Of a stretch of 64,000 nt of DNA, positions 1-10,193 are shown piece after piece. Below the pieces are notes generated by a model, which saw only the letters and a program-made list of their open reading frames with translations, searched no databases and was not told the origin of the DNA. Position 1 is the first letter of the stretch. Each line of letters begins with the position of its first letter. The translations under genes and the position numbers were made by a program. Location of the stretch: positions 434,001-498,000 of the forward strand of contig CADCSX010000009.1 in the NCBI GenBank assembly GCA_902805475.1. Reading direction: 5' to 3'. Source of the DNA: Entonaema liquescens (Eukaryota; Ascomycota; Sordariomycetes; Xylariales; Xylariaceae).

Positions 1-3000
1 GGGGGGTCCAATGAAAGAACACGTCTCAACACAGACCGCAGCCTTGCGTCGTATCCGCTTTGACCGCTCCGGGTCCGACCGTGCCGCGACGGGAAACTCT
101 AGGTTCGCACGCACCTACGAGACAAGGCAACCAATGCGGGACTCGCGGGCCTCACCGGCGGTAAGGCGTCCATCCAAATCCAATATTCGCCACCGCGGCT
201 GCGGGTAGCCCCAGGCGGGTTGTTCTTGCGTTTCCCATCCCCCGGGTGGCTGCCGCAAATGGAATTCCTGCATGCGGCTTACGTGAACGATGGAAAATGA
301 AAAAGAATGCCTTGTATGTATCTCGTATGTGTATCGTGGTCGGAGCTTCAGGAATTGAATGCACGTAGGCGGGTATACATGCACAAGATCTATTATAGGC
401 ATGTACACACAAGCCTATGATGTTTAGATGTCATGTAGTGTAGCCGAAGCCGCTGACGAGAGCCGATACGTAATACGGACGGCGCGTGGAGCGGCCCATA
501 GGGCATAAGGCAGCCGGTATCCAGCATTTCCACGGACGTAGACCGCAACGTAGCAGTCTAGAACGCTTTCACAAAGCTATATTGTTAGGTCCATAAGCTC
601 GAAGGAATTCCTAAAGTATTAGCGCGGCTCTGCGCGCCTTGTAGTGTTAGATCGAAACTCTGCCTAATATGCAGAGGGGCAACGTGGCCTCGTTGAAGAA
701 CCCATCTTGGTTTGGCGTTATGACGGTGAACCAAGGATCGTGAACCAAGAATTTGGTAGGAAGGGGAAGACCTGTATGCAGGACTTGGGGGTCCTACATA
801 GGGCTGATAGGGCGCGCCGCGTCGGCCTGGGAAAGATGCGGATGCGGTCCTTTTTCTCCTGTGATGTTGCGAAATGTCTCAAACATGGAAATTACCAATG
901 ATTTTATCTCATTTGATATTCGAGATGCATACCATATGTAATATAAACGGGCCCTCGAGACCGGAAAGCAACGGCGTAAAAGACTGCGCCCTGCGTCTTG
1001 TAAAAGATGGAAATGCATCTCAGCCTGCTATCCACCTAATCCACCGAGTATGTAACCCTAACGTGGATAACCATGCAAGACAAGGTCCCCAAAGTAGGCA
1101 ATCTTGGTGAGATTTCCGTAAAACACCGGTTTATATAATAAGTCGTCTCCGTTTTCATTCCTATGTCAGTTTCGAATAACCCTTGAATCCCAGGATACTC
1201 ATACCCGACGTCGGCTTCCCGTGCCGTGAAACACCATACAGCTATTTTGATATAAGATCTGAATAGGAGATGAAAGAAGGCAGGACATAGCGAGAGCAGC
1301 CACAAGGTATTACTGATACCGAGAAACCCGCCACCATTATGTACGATGCAGGTTACGGTATAGTCGATAGTGTGTATAGTTTAGTGGTCTAGCCTTGTTG
1401 TCGATATACTATACGTATGTAAGTTCAATGCACGGAGGGTCAAGGGTGAAATCGAGTATGAGTCATCCGAATCCGAATTGCCAGGGCTTGGAAACATTGA
1501 AACTTGCAACTCTGCGTTGGAATTGGTTGATCCTATTGCTTGAAATGCTCCTGTCGCTGATCCATTACCCATGCTGCTGATCTATGGCCTATCCGAATTG
1601 GGTGTCGATTCCGCTAGAGAGCCCGCGACACACAGCGCGGGGAGCATTTTCTTTTTTGCAACGTCCCATGAACATTGTGGGGTTAGAAAAATGCAAGAAT
1701 GGAATGGATGGATATTTTAATTTCTTGATGCGACCCGCGTTGCGCACGCGTCCGCGAATCGTCAAAGTCTACGCAATTGAGTTGACGACTACGCTCATGC
1801 GCAAAACGTAGCAATGAATTTGCGACGTCATGTAAACCCGCATCATCAAGCATCGAGCAAATGTTGGTTCCTAAATCTCTGCAACTCCATTAATGGATCA
1901 TCGTTAGTGGAGCCAGTGAGATACCATTATTTCAAATAAGTGGAAAAATAAGAAAATAAAAATAAATAAATAAAAAAAAGTTGGCGGAGATGAGAATAAC
2001 CGAATTGATCGCTACAACCCTCAGTACCACCAAGCTTATCCAATAGAAAGTCGTCCTTCCGAGACTCTAAAAGAAGAATACGGTATTATGCTGCGGGTTT
2101 GTGTGCCGTATGTGATAGATTAATAATGAACCATACATTAATAAGGTAATGCAATAAAAGTTGAGTTCGAGACCGAAAGACGCCCGACCTGTATGTCCCT
2201 GTATGTCCTGGCCTGTCTGGTAGAATTCAAAGACTCGTAATTGTAATGTAGCTAGGCGTTTAGCTCGATATCGCAACCAATATCTTCATTCAAGGCCCAT
2301 TTAAATGTCCCATCTGATATGGATGCGCACGCACTACAATGTGTGGTAAAGCGGGTTTCTCGAGGCATTTGTCGACGCTGAATATCACGAGGAGGATAAT
2401 CTCTCCTCCTATGGAACAGAAAACCTTTCCTAATTCAGCTGGCCGACGACCAACAAGCCAATAGAATTCATTAACGGCATGGAGGAGCGAGCAGACAATA
2501 ATAGGAATATCGTAATCCGTCACAAGCCCTTGTCCTCATATGGTTTAGAATTCTTGGCGATGCAGCCCCCAGAAACCGGCAGGACGGACAGAGAGATCCA
2601 CGAAATTGATTGAAACAGGAAATAGTCCGTAGAACTGGAAACGGTGTTAGTATCTGTCAAGTCCGCAATGGCTAGGGACTATTCGCGGCGATAAGACGAT
2701 ATTTGCGACGATCAGACTTTTTTTTTTCGTTCCTCTTCGACAAGTTGCATATACCGACATATCTATGTTCGAATTGCGCGCGCAACTACGACGCTACAAT
2801 TAGAAATAATGTCTGCTTTACATATACGTACGTAAAGAAGGCTCTAGGTTCGCAAAGTATTGCATATTCTTTGCTGTGAGATGCCGTCGTCTCCGTTACG
2901 TCGAACTGGTTTTTTATTTTTATTTTTTTATTTTTTTTTTCCAACCTTCCATTAGTTGCGACTAGGTTCATATCTACGGACAGAACTAAAAAGCAGTTGC

Positions 3001-3094
3001 AGGAAATACGGAAGAAGGCTGTGCGCTAGTTGAAGGAGGAACAGTGGAAGACAGGGATTGTTAGTGCAAAACGGAATTGTGGATCTATCAAGTA
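1..3094. other. Intergenic, no gene recognised
   Basis: Only short overlapping reading frames without recognisable domains, codon bias or credible splice structure are present. The stretch has scattered A/T runs, for example T-rich tracts near 2717-2727 and 2910-2940. I see no RNA gene or mobile element in it. Confidence 0.6.
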
Positions 3095-3101
3095 TGAGTC
3101 A
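3095..3101 (+). promoter_or_regulatory. GCN4/CPC1-type element TGAGTCA upstream of cpc-1
   Basis: A perfect TGASTCA heptamer lies about 450 bp upstream of the first uORF of the cpc-1 gene. Gcn4/CPC1 bZIP dimers bind this motif, and autoregulation of cpcA through such an element is known in aspergilli. Function here is inferred. A single 7-mer can also occur by chance. Confidence 0.4.
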
Positions 3102-3544
3102 CACGCTCTCTCAAGCGAACATATCTTGTTCCTTCCTAACTGAACATGTGTTTCATCCGATACGCTTGCCATAGAAAGTGGCTTGCAATCAAAATTGTTA
3201 GTGGTTAGGAAGCTACTGTAAGACCTAACTATACCTAACTAGCCTCACACGGGTACCCATGGCTCCAAAAATCCACCTACGCGTACGCCTAACAGGTTAC
3301 GCTAAGGGGGCGCAGGGGGGAGCCCCTTCCCCGTCCCCTACGAAAGTTGGGAAGTTGCGAAGCACGGGTTTTTTTTGTGCTTTGGCTCTGGGCTAAGGGA
3401 TTGTTGCCTGAAAAATTACTAAAGTCTCACCTCTCCCGCCGAAATTCAGGCACGAAACTTTTTATTTTTCTCCCCTCTTCTATTCTACAACCCCTCCAAA
3501 CAATTACAAACCCAATTTCAAAAGCAGTAAATACAACCATCAAA

Positions 3545-3553
3545 ATGCGATAA
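3545..3553 (+). promoter_or_regulatory. uORF1 of cpc-1 (Met-Arg-stop)
   Basis: A two-codon ORF (ATG CGA TAA) in a strong start context (ATCAAAATG) follows a pyrimidine-rich leader. No other ATG was seen between about 3260 and this one. It would be the first AUG met by scanning ribosomes if transcription starts in that interval. By analogy with GCN4 and N. crassa cpc-1 it is likely the reinitiation-permissive uORF. A four-codon ATG ORF (3582-3596) follows closely and may take part. Confidence 0.65.
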
Positions 3554-4231
3554 GCAAACCTGACCTCGTGTCCTCTCTCCCATGTGCTCCCCGTAGCCAC
3601 AGTCAAAATTCAGTCTCCAAAGAATAACAGTTTTATCCCCACTCAACCCTTCTTCTCAGCTCTCCCTTCCCAGGAAGAACTGAACTCCAACGAAGCTATT
3701 CACAGCTCTCCGAGTTCTATTAACACCGCAACCATTCCCTCACAAGACTCTTTAGTCTTCACCACGGATTCTCAACAGACAACATGGCTTCCCTCCAGTT
3801 CTCCGAGCCTGCCGGCACAATCCGCGCAACCCAATTTCCCGCCGCCGCAACAGGACTTTGTCTTGTTCGATCAACCTACGCCCCAGAGACAGAACGTTAA
3901 TCGTGCTGTATCCTCACCTGCCTCGTCAGCAGTATCAGCCTTTGGATCTCTAAACGTCAACACTAGCCGCCCTCCGCTCATCTCAAACGGTTCATCACCA
4001 TCAATTCAGAATCAGCGAGTGGCTCAGATCATCCGGGCAACAGGACATCAGACTTCTTCCTCTACGGCTTTTACCAATCGGTTTAATTCTCCCGTGCAAA
4101 TTCAAAACTTACAACAGTATTACGCATCAATTTCTGCTTTACCCTCTAGCGCTGCAACGAATCAAAATCGTCCTACTCGTCCACCTGTACCTTTATTTAC
4201 ACAGGGCAGCGGTAATCAGCAGGCGGTCAGG
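3554..4231 (+). promoter_or_regulatory. AUG-less in-frame N-terminal extension of CPC1 (possible non-AUG-initiated isoform)
   Basis: Directly after the uORF1 stop the CPC1 frame stays open for 226 codons up to the AUG at 4232, without one in-frame ATG. The translation looks like real protein: Ser/Pro/Gln-rich, with motifs such as QDFVLFDQP and RVAQIIRATGHQ that I recall from CPC1 homologues. In-frame near-cognate codons include CTG at 3560, GTG at 3584 and ATT at 3608. Conserved non-AUG extensions of CPC1 are established for N. crassa and other Pezizomycotina. I found no convincing intron that would supply an upstream ATG. Confidence 0.7.
3784..3900 (+). promoter_or_regulatory. uORF2 of cpc-1 (38 codons plus stop)
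   Basis: ATG at 3784 opens a 38-codon frame (MASLQFSEPAG...) that ends at TAA 3898-3900, overlapping the in-frame extension in another frame. Its size and place match the long inhibitory uORF of cpc-1 genes. After it I see no ATG in any frame for 331 nt, until the main AUG at 4232. That fits a scanning and reinitiation design. Confidence 0.75.
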
Positions 4232-4996
4232 ATGGATCTTCAAGGTAATTACTCAACTCCTCTCACCAATTACATTCCTATCTCACACAACCCAGACGCT
4301 CTTAGCCTTGACGACCTCCCGGCCTTCCAGGGGCCGACGACGGCCTACTCTTCACCTGGAATTCCCGGGTATGACGTGAATGTGAGCTCTGCGTCCAGCA
4401 CTGCTAGCAACATGGGAACTATCTCACCCCAAGACCTGTTCCTCGACCCCACCACGTCTGCCCCGAACTCCACCGCGATCACGAACTTGACGTCTCCTTC
4501 CATGTATGACGGGTCTCCTGAGCTTCAAGATTATGATTTTGAACTGTCCCCGAATATTGGTGGTAGCAACGATTTCGACCACGGCTTCAGATCATGGCCT
4601 TCTTTGTTTCCCGAAGATACTCCAGTTGGCAACACTGCTCCTGCCGTCGATGAACTCTCACCGGCACAGCAGTCCGAAGAGCTAGAGATGACTGAACCCA
4701 CCTCTAAGCCTCGTCGCAAATCTGGTAACTCCCCTTCGTCTGGGAACCATGCCAAACACTCTTCAGTCTCTGGTGTGAACTCTCGTCGTCGAGATAAGCC
4801 ACTTCCTCCCATCATTGTCGACGATCCTAGCGACTCGGTCGCAATGAAACGAGCTCGCAATACTTTGGCGGCTCGTAAATCTCGGGAGCGCAAAGCGCAA
4901 CGATTTGACGAACTTGAGGCGAAGATTGCTGGTCTTGAGAAAGAGCGTGATTTTTGGAAGAGGAGATGCGAAGCACTTGAATCTCAAACCGGTTAA
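4232..4996 (+). CDS. cpc-1: Cross-pathway control protein 1 (GCN4-like bZIP activator)
   Basis: This is the transcription activator of amino-acid biosynthetic genes under amino-acid limitation; it binds TGASTCA sites as a dimer in the nucleus. From the AUG at 4232 the protein is 254 aa, the usual size of Pezizomycotina CPC1. It has an acidic, Ser/Thr/Pro-rich activation region (SLDDLPAFQG, SPQDLFLDP). The C-terminal bZIP has basic segment MKRARNTLAARKSRERKAQR and a short zipper ending at the stop. There are no introns. I chose 4232 because it is the first in-frame ATG; an extended form from non-AUG codons is likely (see 3554-4231). Translation is probably controlled by uORFs 1 and 2 through eIF2-alpha phosphorylation. 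The family call is firm; the isoform structure is inferred. Confidence 0.9.
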   Translation: MDLQGNYSTPLTNYIPISHNPDALSLDDLPAFQGPTTAYSSPGIPGYDVNVSSASSTASNMGTISPQDLFLDPTTSAPNSTAITNLTSPSMYDGSPELQDYDFELSPNIGGSNDFDHGFRSWPSLFPEDTPVGNTAPAVDELSPAQQSEELEMTEPTSKPRRKSGNSPSSGNHAKHSSVSGVNSRRRDKPLPPIIVDDPSDSVAMKRARNTLAARKSRERKAQRFDELEAKIAGLEKERDFWKRRCEALESQTG

Positions 4997-7770
4997 TATT
5001 GGTAATATCATGGGATGTGTGTTGCATGGAACGAACTGGAGGGATGCCCAATGACGGCGACCCATCCACTTTCAGCGAGGCAGCGGTATCATCTTGGTAC
5101 TATTTGGTGCATTTAAATAAGACGCCACCTGCCGTGGATATAAATTATAGAGTTCTTACGTGTTATTTCCAAGCGTATTTTTTCGGGGTTCCTGCAGTCG
5201 AGGAACGAATCAAAACAGGTGGCCGGTATTTCTTAGTTATCTGTTTTCAATAGTCGAATAGTCTCCGCCTCTTCCCATTGAGTTTCTTTGGGCCAGATAT
5301 CAATACAACCACTTCAGGACATATATCTATCGCGCCTGTTAAAAGTAACATGTATATTCCGTACCATTGTGATTCGCTCCACGTCGTATTAATCCAAGTA
5401 ATCGATGTTAGATCCATAGGTAACATGTCCCAGCTCAGGTTACTTATTTTATATGTGTATGCCCAGACGTAGTGGTTTGCTTGCTTCTACCCTACGGTTT
5501 GTTATGTGGTATTTATTTAATCATCCTACAGCAACAAACCCGATCCAGCTCAGTCCTTATAATAGTAGCCGAAATTCATTCCAATTCTATCCATGTAATC
5601 ATCCACGTACCTTAACATACCGCACCTAGGCTTATCCGGCAGCTAGTTCATGACTAGCAATTAGCCTTGCGATTCTATCAGTGCTCCTAGAGTCCTGATA
5701 TTATTATCTAGGTAGTTATTACAACCGTTTACTTACTTATAATTAGGTTTTGCCTGAATAAGATGGGTTGTAATACTTGAGGTAAATAGTCAAGGAGACG
5801 ATGTTTCTTGAGGTTCACATCACTGTCGTAGTTGTATCTAGATATAGTTTTATATATAATACTTGTTTCCTCTCTGGCCAGCTACAGCGGCTATAGTGTC
5901 TGCTATCTTTTTATACGTAGTTGACAAGATACCTCCCTGTTTCCCTATTAAACAAATCCAGCACGTAGTGAATTAGCAGGTATGTGATCTAGATTACTCC
6001 TTTGTGCTGTTTCGAAACGTCTTAGTCTCAACTTGATTGGTGTTAAACCAGTTGTTTTAGATAGGTAGGACCAGTGTATTCGTGGTCTGTCTAAGATTAG
6101 TTGAAAGACTTCACGGAACTTTGATTTAGTCGGATAGAATACTAGTCACATACGTAATTATCTAGGTATCAGGAATTATCACAGCTGTTCACTCTTCTCC
6201 AGACTGCCTCTAGCTATGCTGGTCTAGATCGTGAAGATAAGTGCCTAAGAGACCAAGTATAAATAGCCATTTCAAGATTATAATTCTCTTTCCGTATACT
6301 AACCTAAAGTTTGGTACTACAAACATGAAGAAGTTCCCAGTTATAGGCATGATGTATCAATATAGCATCTGGGTGTCTGATATATGTATAATTAGATACC
6401 CATCACCTTGGAGAGCTTAACATGTTACACTTGATAAACCATATACCACTATATAAGATTAGTCAATACACAACAGAGCTCATCCATGTGAATGTTTGCG
6501 TGAATGGAACACCTAGATGTCTTAGGACGGTATATCAAAGAGATAACGTTACGCCTACATTACTCTAGACAAGGATACTGGTCGACTGCCCACCCAAATC
6601 AACCCCATCTAAAATAACAGACGGGAGTCATTTCATTGTGTATCCTGTATGGTTCCGTCGGAAGTAAAAAAGCAAGCTGCAAAGGGGATAGGTTATTCTT
6701 CTTCTAGGTAAATCTAGAGTCGCGCCGAGACATAAACGACATCTTAATAATTAGGCATAGTTAAGAAAGAGAAAGGAAAGTCAAAGAAGATAAAAATAGA
6801 ACGACAAAACAAAATACGTAGTCCTTCAGCTCTTACCCGGCGTACTCATATCAGCAAAGAAGGATCATCTTTGTTGTCCTACACGAGGCTCGAAGCTGAA
6901 AAACGGCGTCAACCCCTTCCCCTGGCGGAACGGTGGTGGTGAGATAGCTGGTTGCTTCAAGACGGTGGGGACAGTAAGGAGTCTCAAGGAATGGTTATGT
7001 GGATGCTTGATGGGCTCTTATAGCTTGTAAATGAAGTAGGAATGTAATAGGAAGGTAAGATACTGTTAATACTATGATGTCCCTGTCTACCTATATATAT
7101 ATAAATGACTTTTCGTCCCATCTCCTTCGTAGTCATATCACCAGGAGTCAAATCAATGAATTATTCATGCTGCTACCTATATTTTAACACCCCCTTCATC
7201 CCTCTTACTTATGGATTTCATCGCTTCGGATATATGCTAGCTATTCGAACCTGTAAAGATCTGGATGCTAGGATATAACCACACATTTAAAATATACCTG
7301 ATATGTCTGTAGCTTTCTGACCAAAGAGTATAGTTCTTGGCCGTATCTATTTATAACCGTACTACATACTACGAACGGTACCATGGTACAGTGGAAGCAG
7401 GAAAAGCATTACATTTCTCGTCACTTGAAGATCATCTGAACTCTAGTGATGGCTTAGCGTATCTCGTCTCTAGTTGTTTTTTCGCGGTTATCTTATGAAT
7501 GTTAGTGAAAGCGGGTGGGCAGAGACAGACACATATACGGGTATGATAACTATCTCTTATGTAGACAGGTAATTATACAGGACCACAGATAGTGTTAAAG
7601 ATCCACAAGTAGACGAATATCACCTTTCACACTGGAATCAACGATAGTAAGTAGGATACCGACGGATAGCTAGATACATATTGTTGTTTCGACATCTCGA
7701 TCGTATCTCATTCATAGCATGTGGCCTATCTGCCTACCCCCCACCCCACTTTCTCCTATTCAACAACTCC
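4997..7770. other. Intergenic between convergent cpc-1 and GCN20 genes
   Basis: Both flanking genes end here, so the stretch should hold two 3' UTRs. It is AT-rich with many stops in all frames. I see no domain, RNA gene or transposon ends in it. Confidence 0.6.
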
Positions 7771-10133
7771 CTAATGTGCCTTAACCACACCCGCAGCATC
7801 TGCCTGCGCCGCAATTCTCTTCTTGTACGCTTGGACATCTCCAGGGAACTTCCAGACTGTCCCATTCTCGCAAACCCACAAGCTCGTACACACAGTCTGC
7901 AACATCGTCACGTCGTGAGAAACCATAAGCACACCTCCCTGGAACTCCCGTAGCGCTTCAGACAAAGCGTCCATGGCTTCGATATCGAGATGGTTAGAAG
8001 GTTCGTCGAGAACCAGAATATGCGGCTGCGTAAGAGCCAGGCACGCGAACGCAACCCTGGACTTCTGACCTCCGGATAGAACTGCCATCTTCTGCAGGCC
8101 CGTCGTGCCCGTTATGCCGAACGCGCCGAGTTGTCGACGATACTCCTCATCCGTGCGACCAGGGTATTCCTTGGCCATGAAACTGACGGCGCTCATAGTA
8201 AGATCGAGCGCGTCGACGTGGTGCTGCGCGAAGAAACCAATTCGCAGACGGGAGTTCTGCTGAATGAGACCCTTAGTCGCTGATAGCTTGCCAATGAGCA
8301 GCTTAAGGATAGTAGTTTTACCCGCACCGTTGGGTCCAACGATGCCTATTCGCGAGTCTAATTGCACGTCTAGGTCTACGTTTCGTAGTAGAATATTGTC
8401 TTCGGTGTACCCGAACGTGACCCCTGACATCTGGACGATCGGAGGCGACAGCTTCTCCACATCTGGGAACCGGAACTTGACACTGTATTCCGTCTCCGGT
8501 GGTTCGAGGATAGGCATACGCTCCAGCTTCTTGATACGAGACTGTGCCTCGGCGGCCTTGCCAGCATTGTATCGGAACTTGTCAATGAAAGCCTGCAAGT
8601 GGGCGCGCTGGGCCACATTGTTTTCGTATTCTCTCTTCGCAGTCTTCTTGCGCTCCTCTCGGGTGGCGTAGAAGGATTCAAAGTTGGCTCCCCTGTAGTA
8701 ATCGAGCCTCATGGAATGCTGGTGTATGATATCTGTCGCGACTTCGTTTAGGAAAGCTCTGTCGTGACTGACCACCAGGACAGTGCTCGGGTACGTGAGA
8801 AGGTAGTTAGAAAGGAAAGTAATTGAAGGAACGTCCAACATGTTAGACGGTTCGTCGAGAAGTAGTAGATCAGGCTCGCAGAAAAGTGCTCTAGCGAGAG
8901 CCAGACGCATACGCCAACCACCGGAGAACGTCTTGGTTGCGAATTGTTGGCGTTCAGGAGAGAATCCTAAACCTGCCAAGATACTGGCGGCTCTGGATTC
9001 TGCCTTGTCTGACTCCATCTCGGCCAACTTGGCTTGGATTTCTCCCAGCTTCTGGTCGAGAGCTTCACGGTCATGATCCAACTTCGCAGCATCAGCGGAA
9101 GTATCTGCCATAGACGATCGTTGCGTCTCAATATCGGCAAGACGAGCTGTTATTTCCTAGAACCAATGTTAGCGAATGTATATGAGCCGGGAAGGGAGAC
9201 ATACCGTTTGTTCTTTGAGTAACACCTTTCGCCAAACATCGGCGTCCAAGACGGCCTGTAAAGCGGATGTGTCATCACCGGTGATCTAGCACATGTCAGT
9301 ATATAGAACGTTTTATTCAACTTAGTTGAGTAGCGTACCTCTTGTTCGACGTGGAGAATAGAGATATGTGTAGGTACCGGCAACTCTCGCTTTGAGAGTG
9401 CCCTGAGCAGTGTAGATTTACCAACACCGTTGTGACCAACCAAACCGTAACGGTGTCCATATGCCAACGTCAAATCCGTGTCCGTTAAGATACGCGTACC
9501 ACCAATGCTAACATCAATGTTTTCAATCTTGATATCCTTAGTTTTGCCGGCACCACTGCTAGAACCGAGCTGTAAGGGGTTGACAGCCATGTAAAACTCT
9601 TCATAGCTCTGAGCATCCTCGGATTGGTTGAGGAGCTTGGACGCTTCATACTCAACTGTCTTGAATTGCTTCTTGCTCTGCTTGGCGGCGATCTTGCGCT
9701 CCGCTTTCTCGAGCTTCTTTCGATCAACCTTGGATTCTACCTTGCGAGCGTTGGCGGATTCTAGATCAACGCTGCCGGTAGCTACAGCTAGGGTAGAGGA
9801 CATGTTTCGTTGGGCGCCGACCTGGATAGCCTGGTCTAGTCGCTTCACGGCGGAGGGTCCCCGTCTCTCACCATTGCCGCTATTGACTTCCTCATACTTG
9901 TCAACCCACTTGGAGACTATGGAGCGAATCTTGTCCTGGTTGGCGCCAGCCGAGTCCCCGGAAGCGGACAGAAGGAGCTCAGTGATAGCGGCAGCAGCCT
10001 CGGCAAGCGGCGACAGAGCTGAGGAATCCTCATCACCGACCCACGCGGTGGATGCATGTCTAAGATAGCCTACCGAATATTCGGAGACAACGGGATCGAT
10101 ATCCGGAATAGCGGCTCTGATATCGGCCTCCAT
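7771..10133 (-). CDS. gcn20: GCN20-type ABC-F ATPase (General control protein)
   Basis: This ABC-F protein acts with GCN1 on ribosomes to activate the eIF2-alpha kinase GCN2 in amino-acid starvation; it has no membrane domain. Exons on the minus strand: 10133-9339, 9285-9205 and 9156-7771. Introns are 53 and 48 nt with GT-AG ends. The product is 753 aa, close to yeast Gcn20 (752 aa). An N-terminal helical region of about 190 aa, which in the family binds GCN1, precedes two ATPase cassettes. Cassette 1 has Walker A GHNGVGKST, signature FSGGW and Walker B LLLLDEPSNMLD. Cassette 2 has GPNGAGKTT, LSGGQKSR and ILVLDEPSNHLD. All catalytic motifs are intact. It lies convergent to cpc-1, whose translation this pathway controls. 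Confidence 0.93.
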
Positions 10134-10161
10134 TTTTATAAGAGTACGGGTACTATGTAAA

Positions 10162-10193
10162 AGAACGGGAATGGAACGGGAATGGAACGGGAA
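10162..10193. repeat. 11-bp tandem repeat in the GCN20 leader/promoter
   Basis: The unit GAACGGGAATG occurs nearly three times head to tail, 30-60 bp upstream of the GCN20 start codon. It may lie in the 5' UTR or core promoter. Function unknown. Confidence 0.8.

Noticed and set aside
2290..2523. 78-codon minus-strand frame
   Set aside because: No recognisable domain, no neighbouring exons and no leader; treated as chance.
3527..3596. Possible 70-nt intron (GTAAAT...CTGAC...TAG) in the cpc-1 leader
   Set aside because: It has splice-like signals, but joining its flanks still gives no upstream ATG in the CPC1 frame and would remove uORF1.
4531..5069. Minus-strand frames of 80-120 codons over the cpc-1 3' end
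   Set aside because: Shadows of the bZIP coding sequence, no domain.
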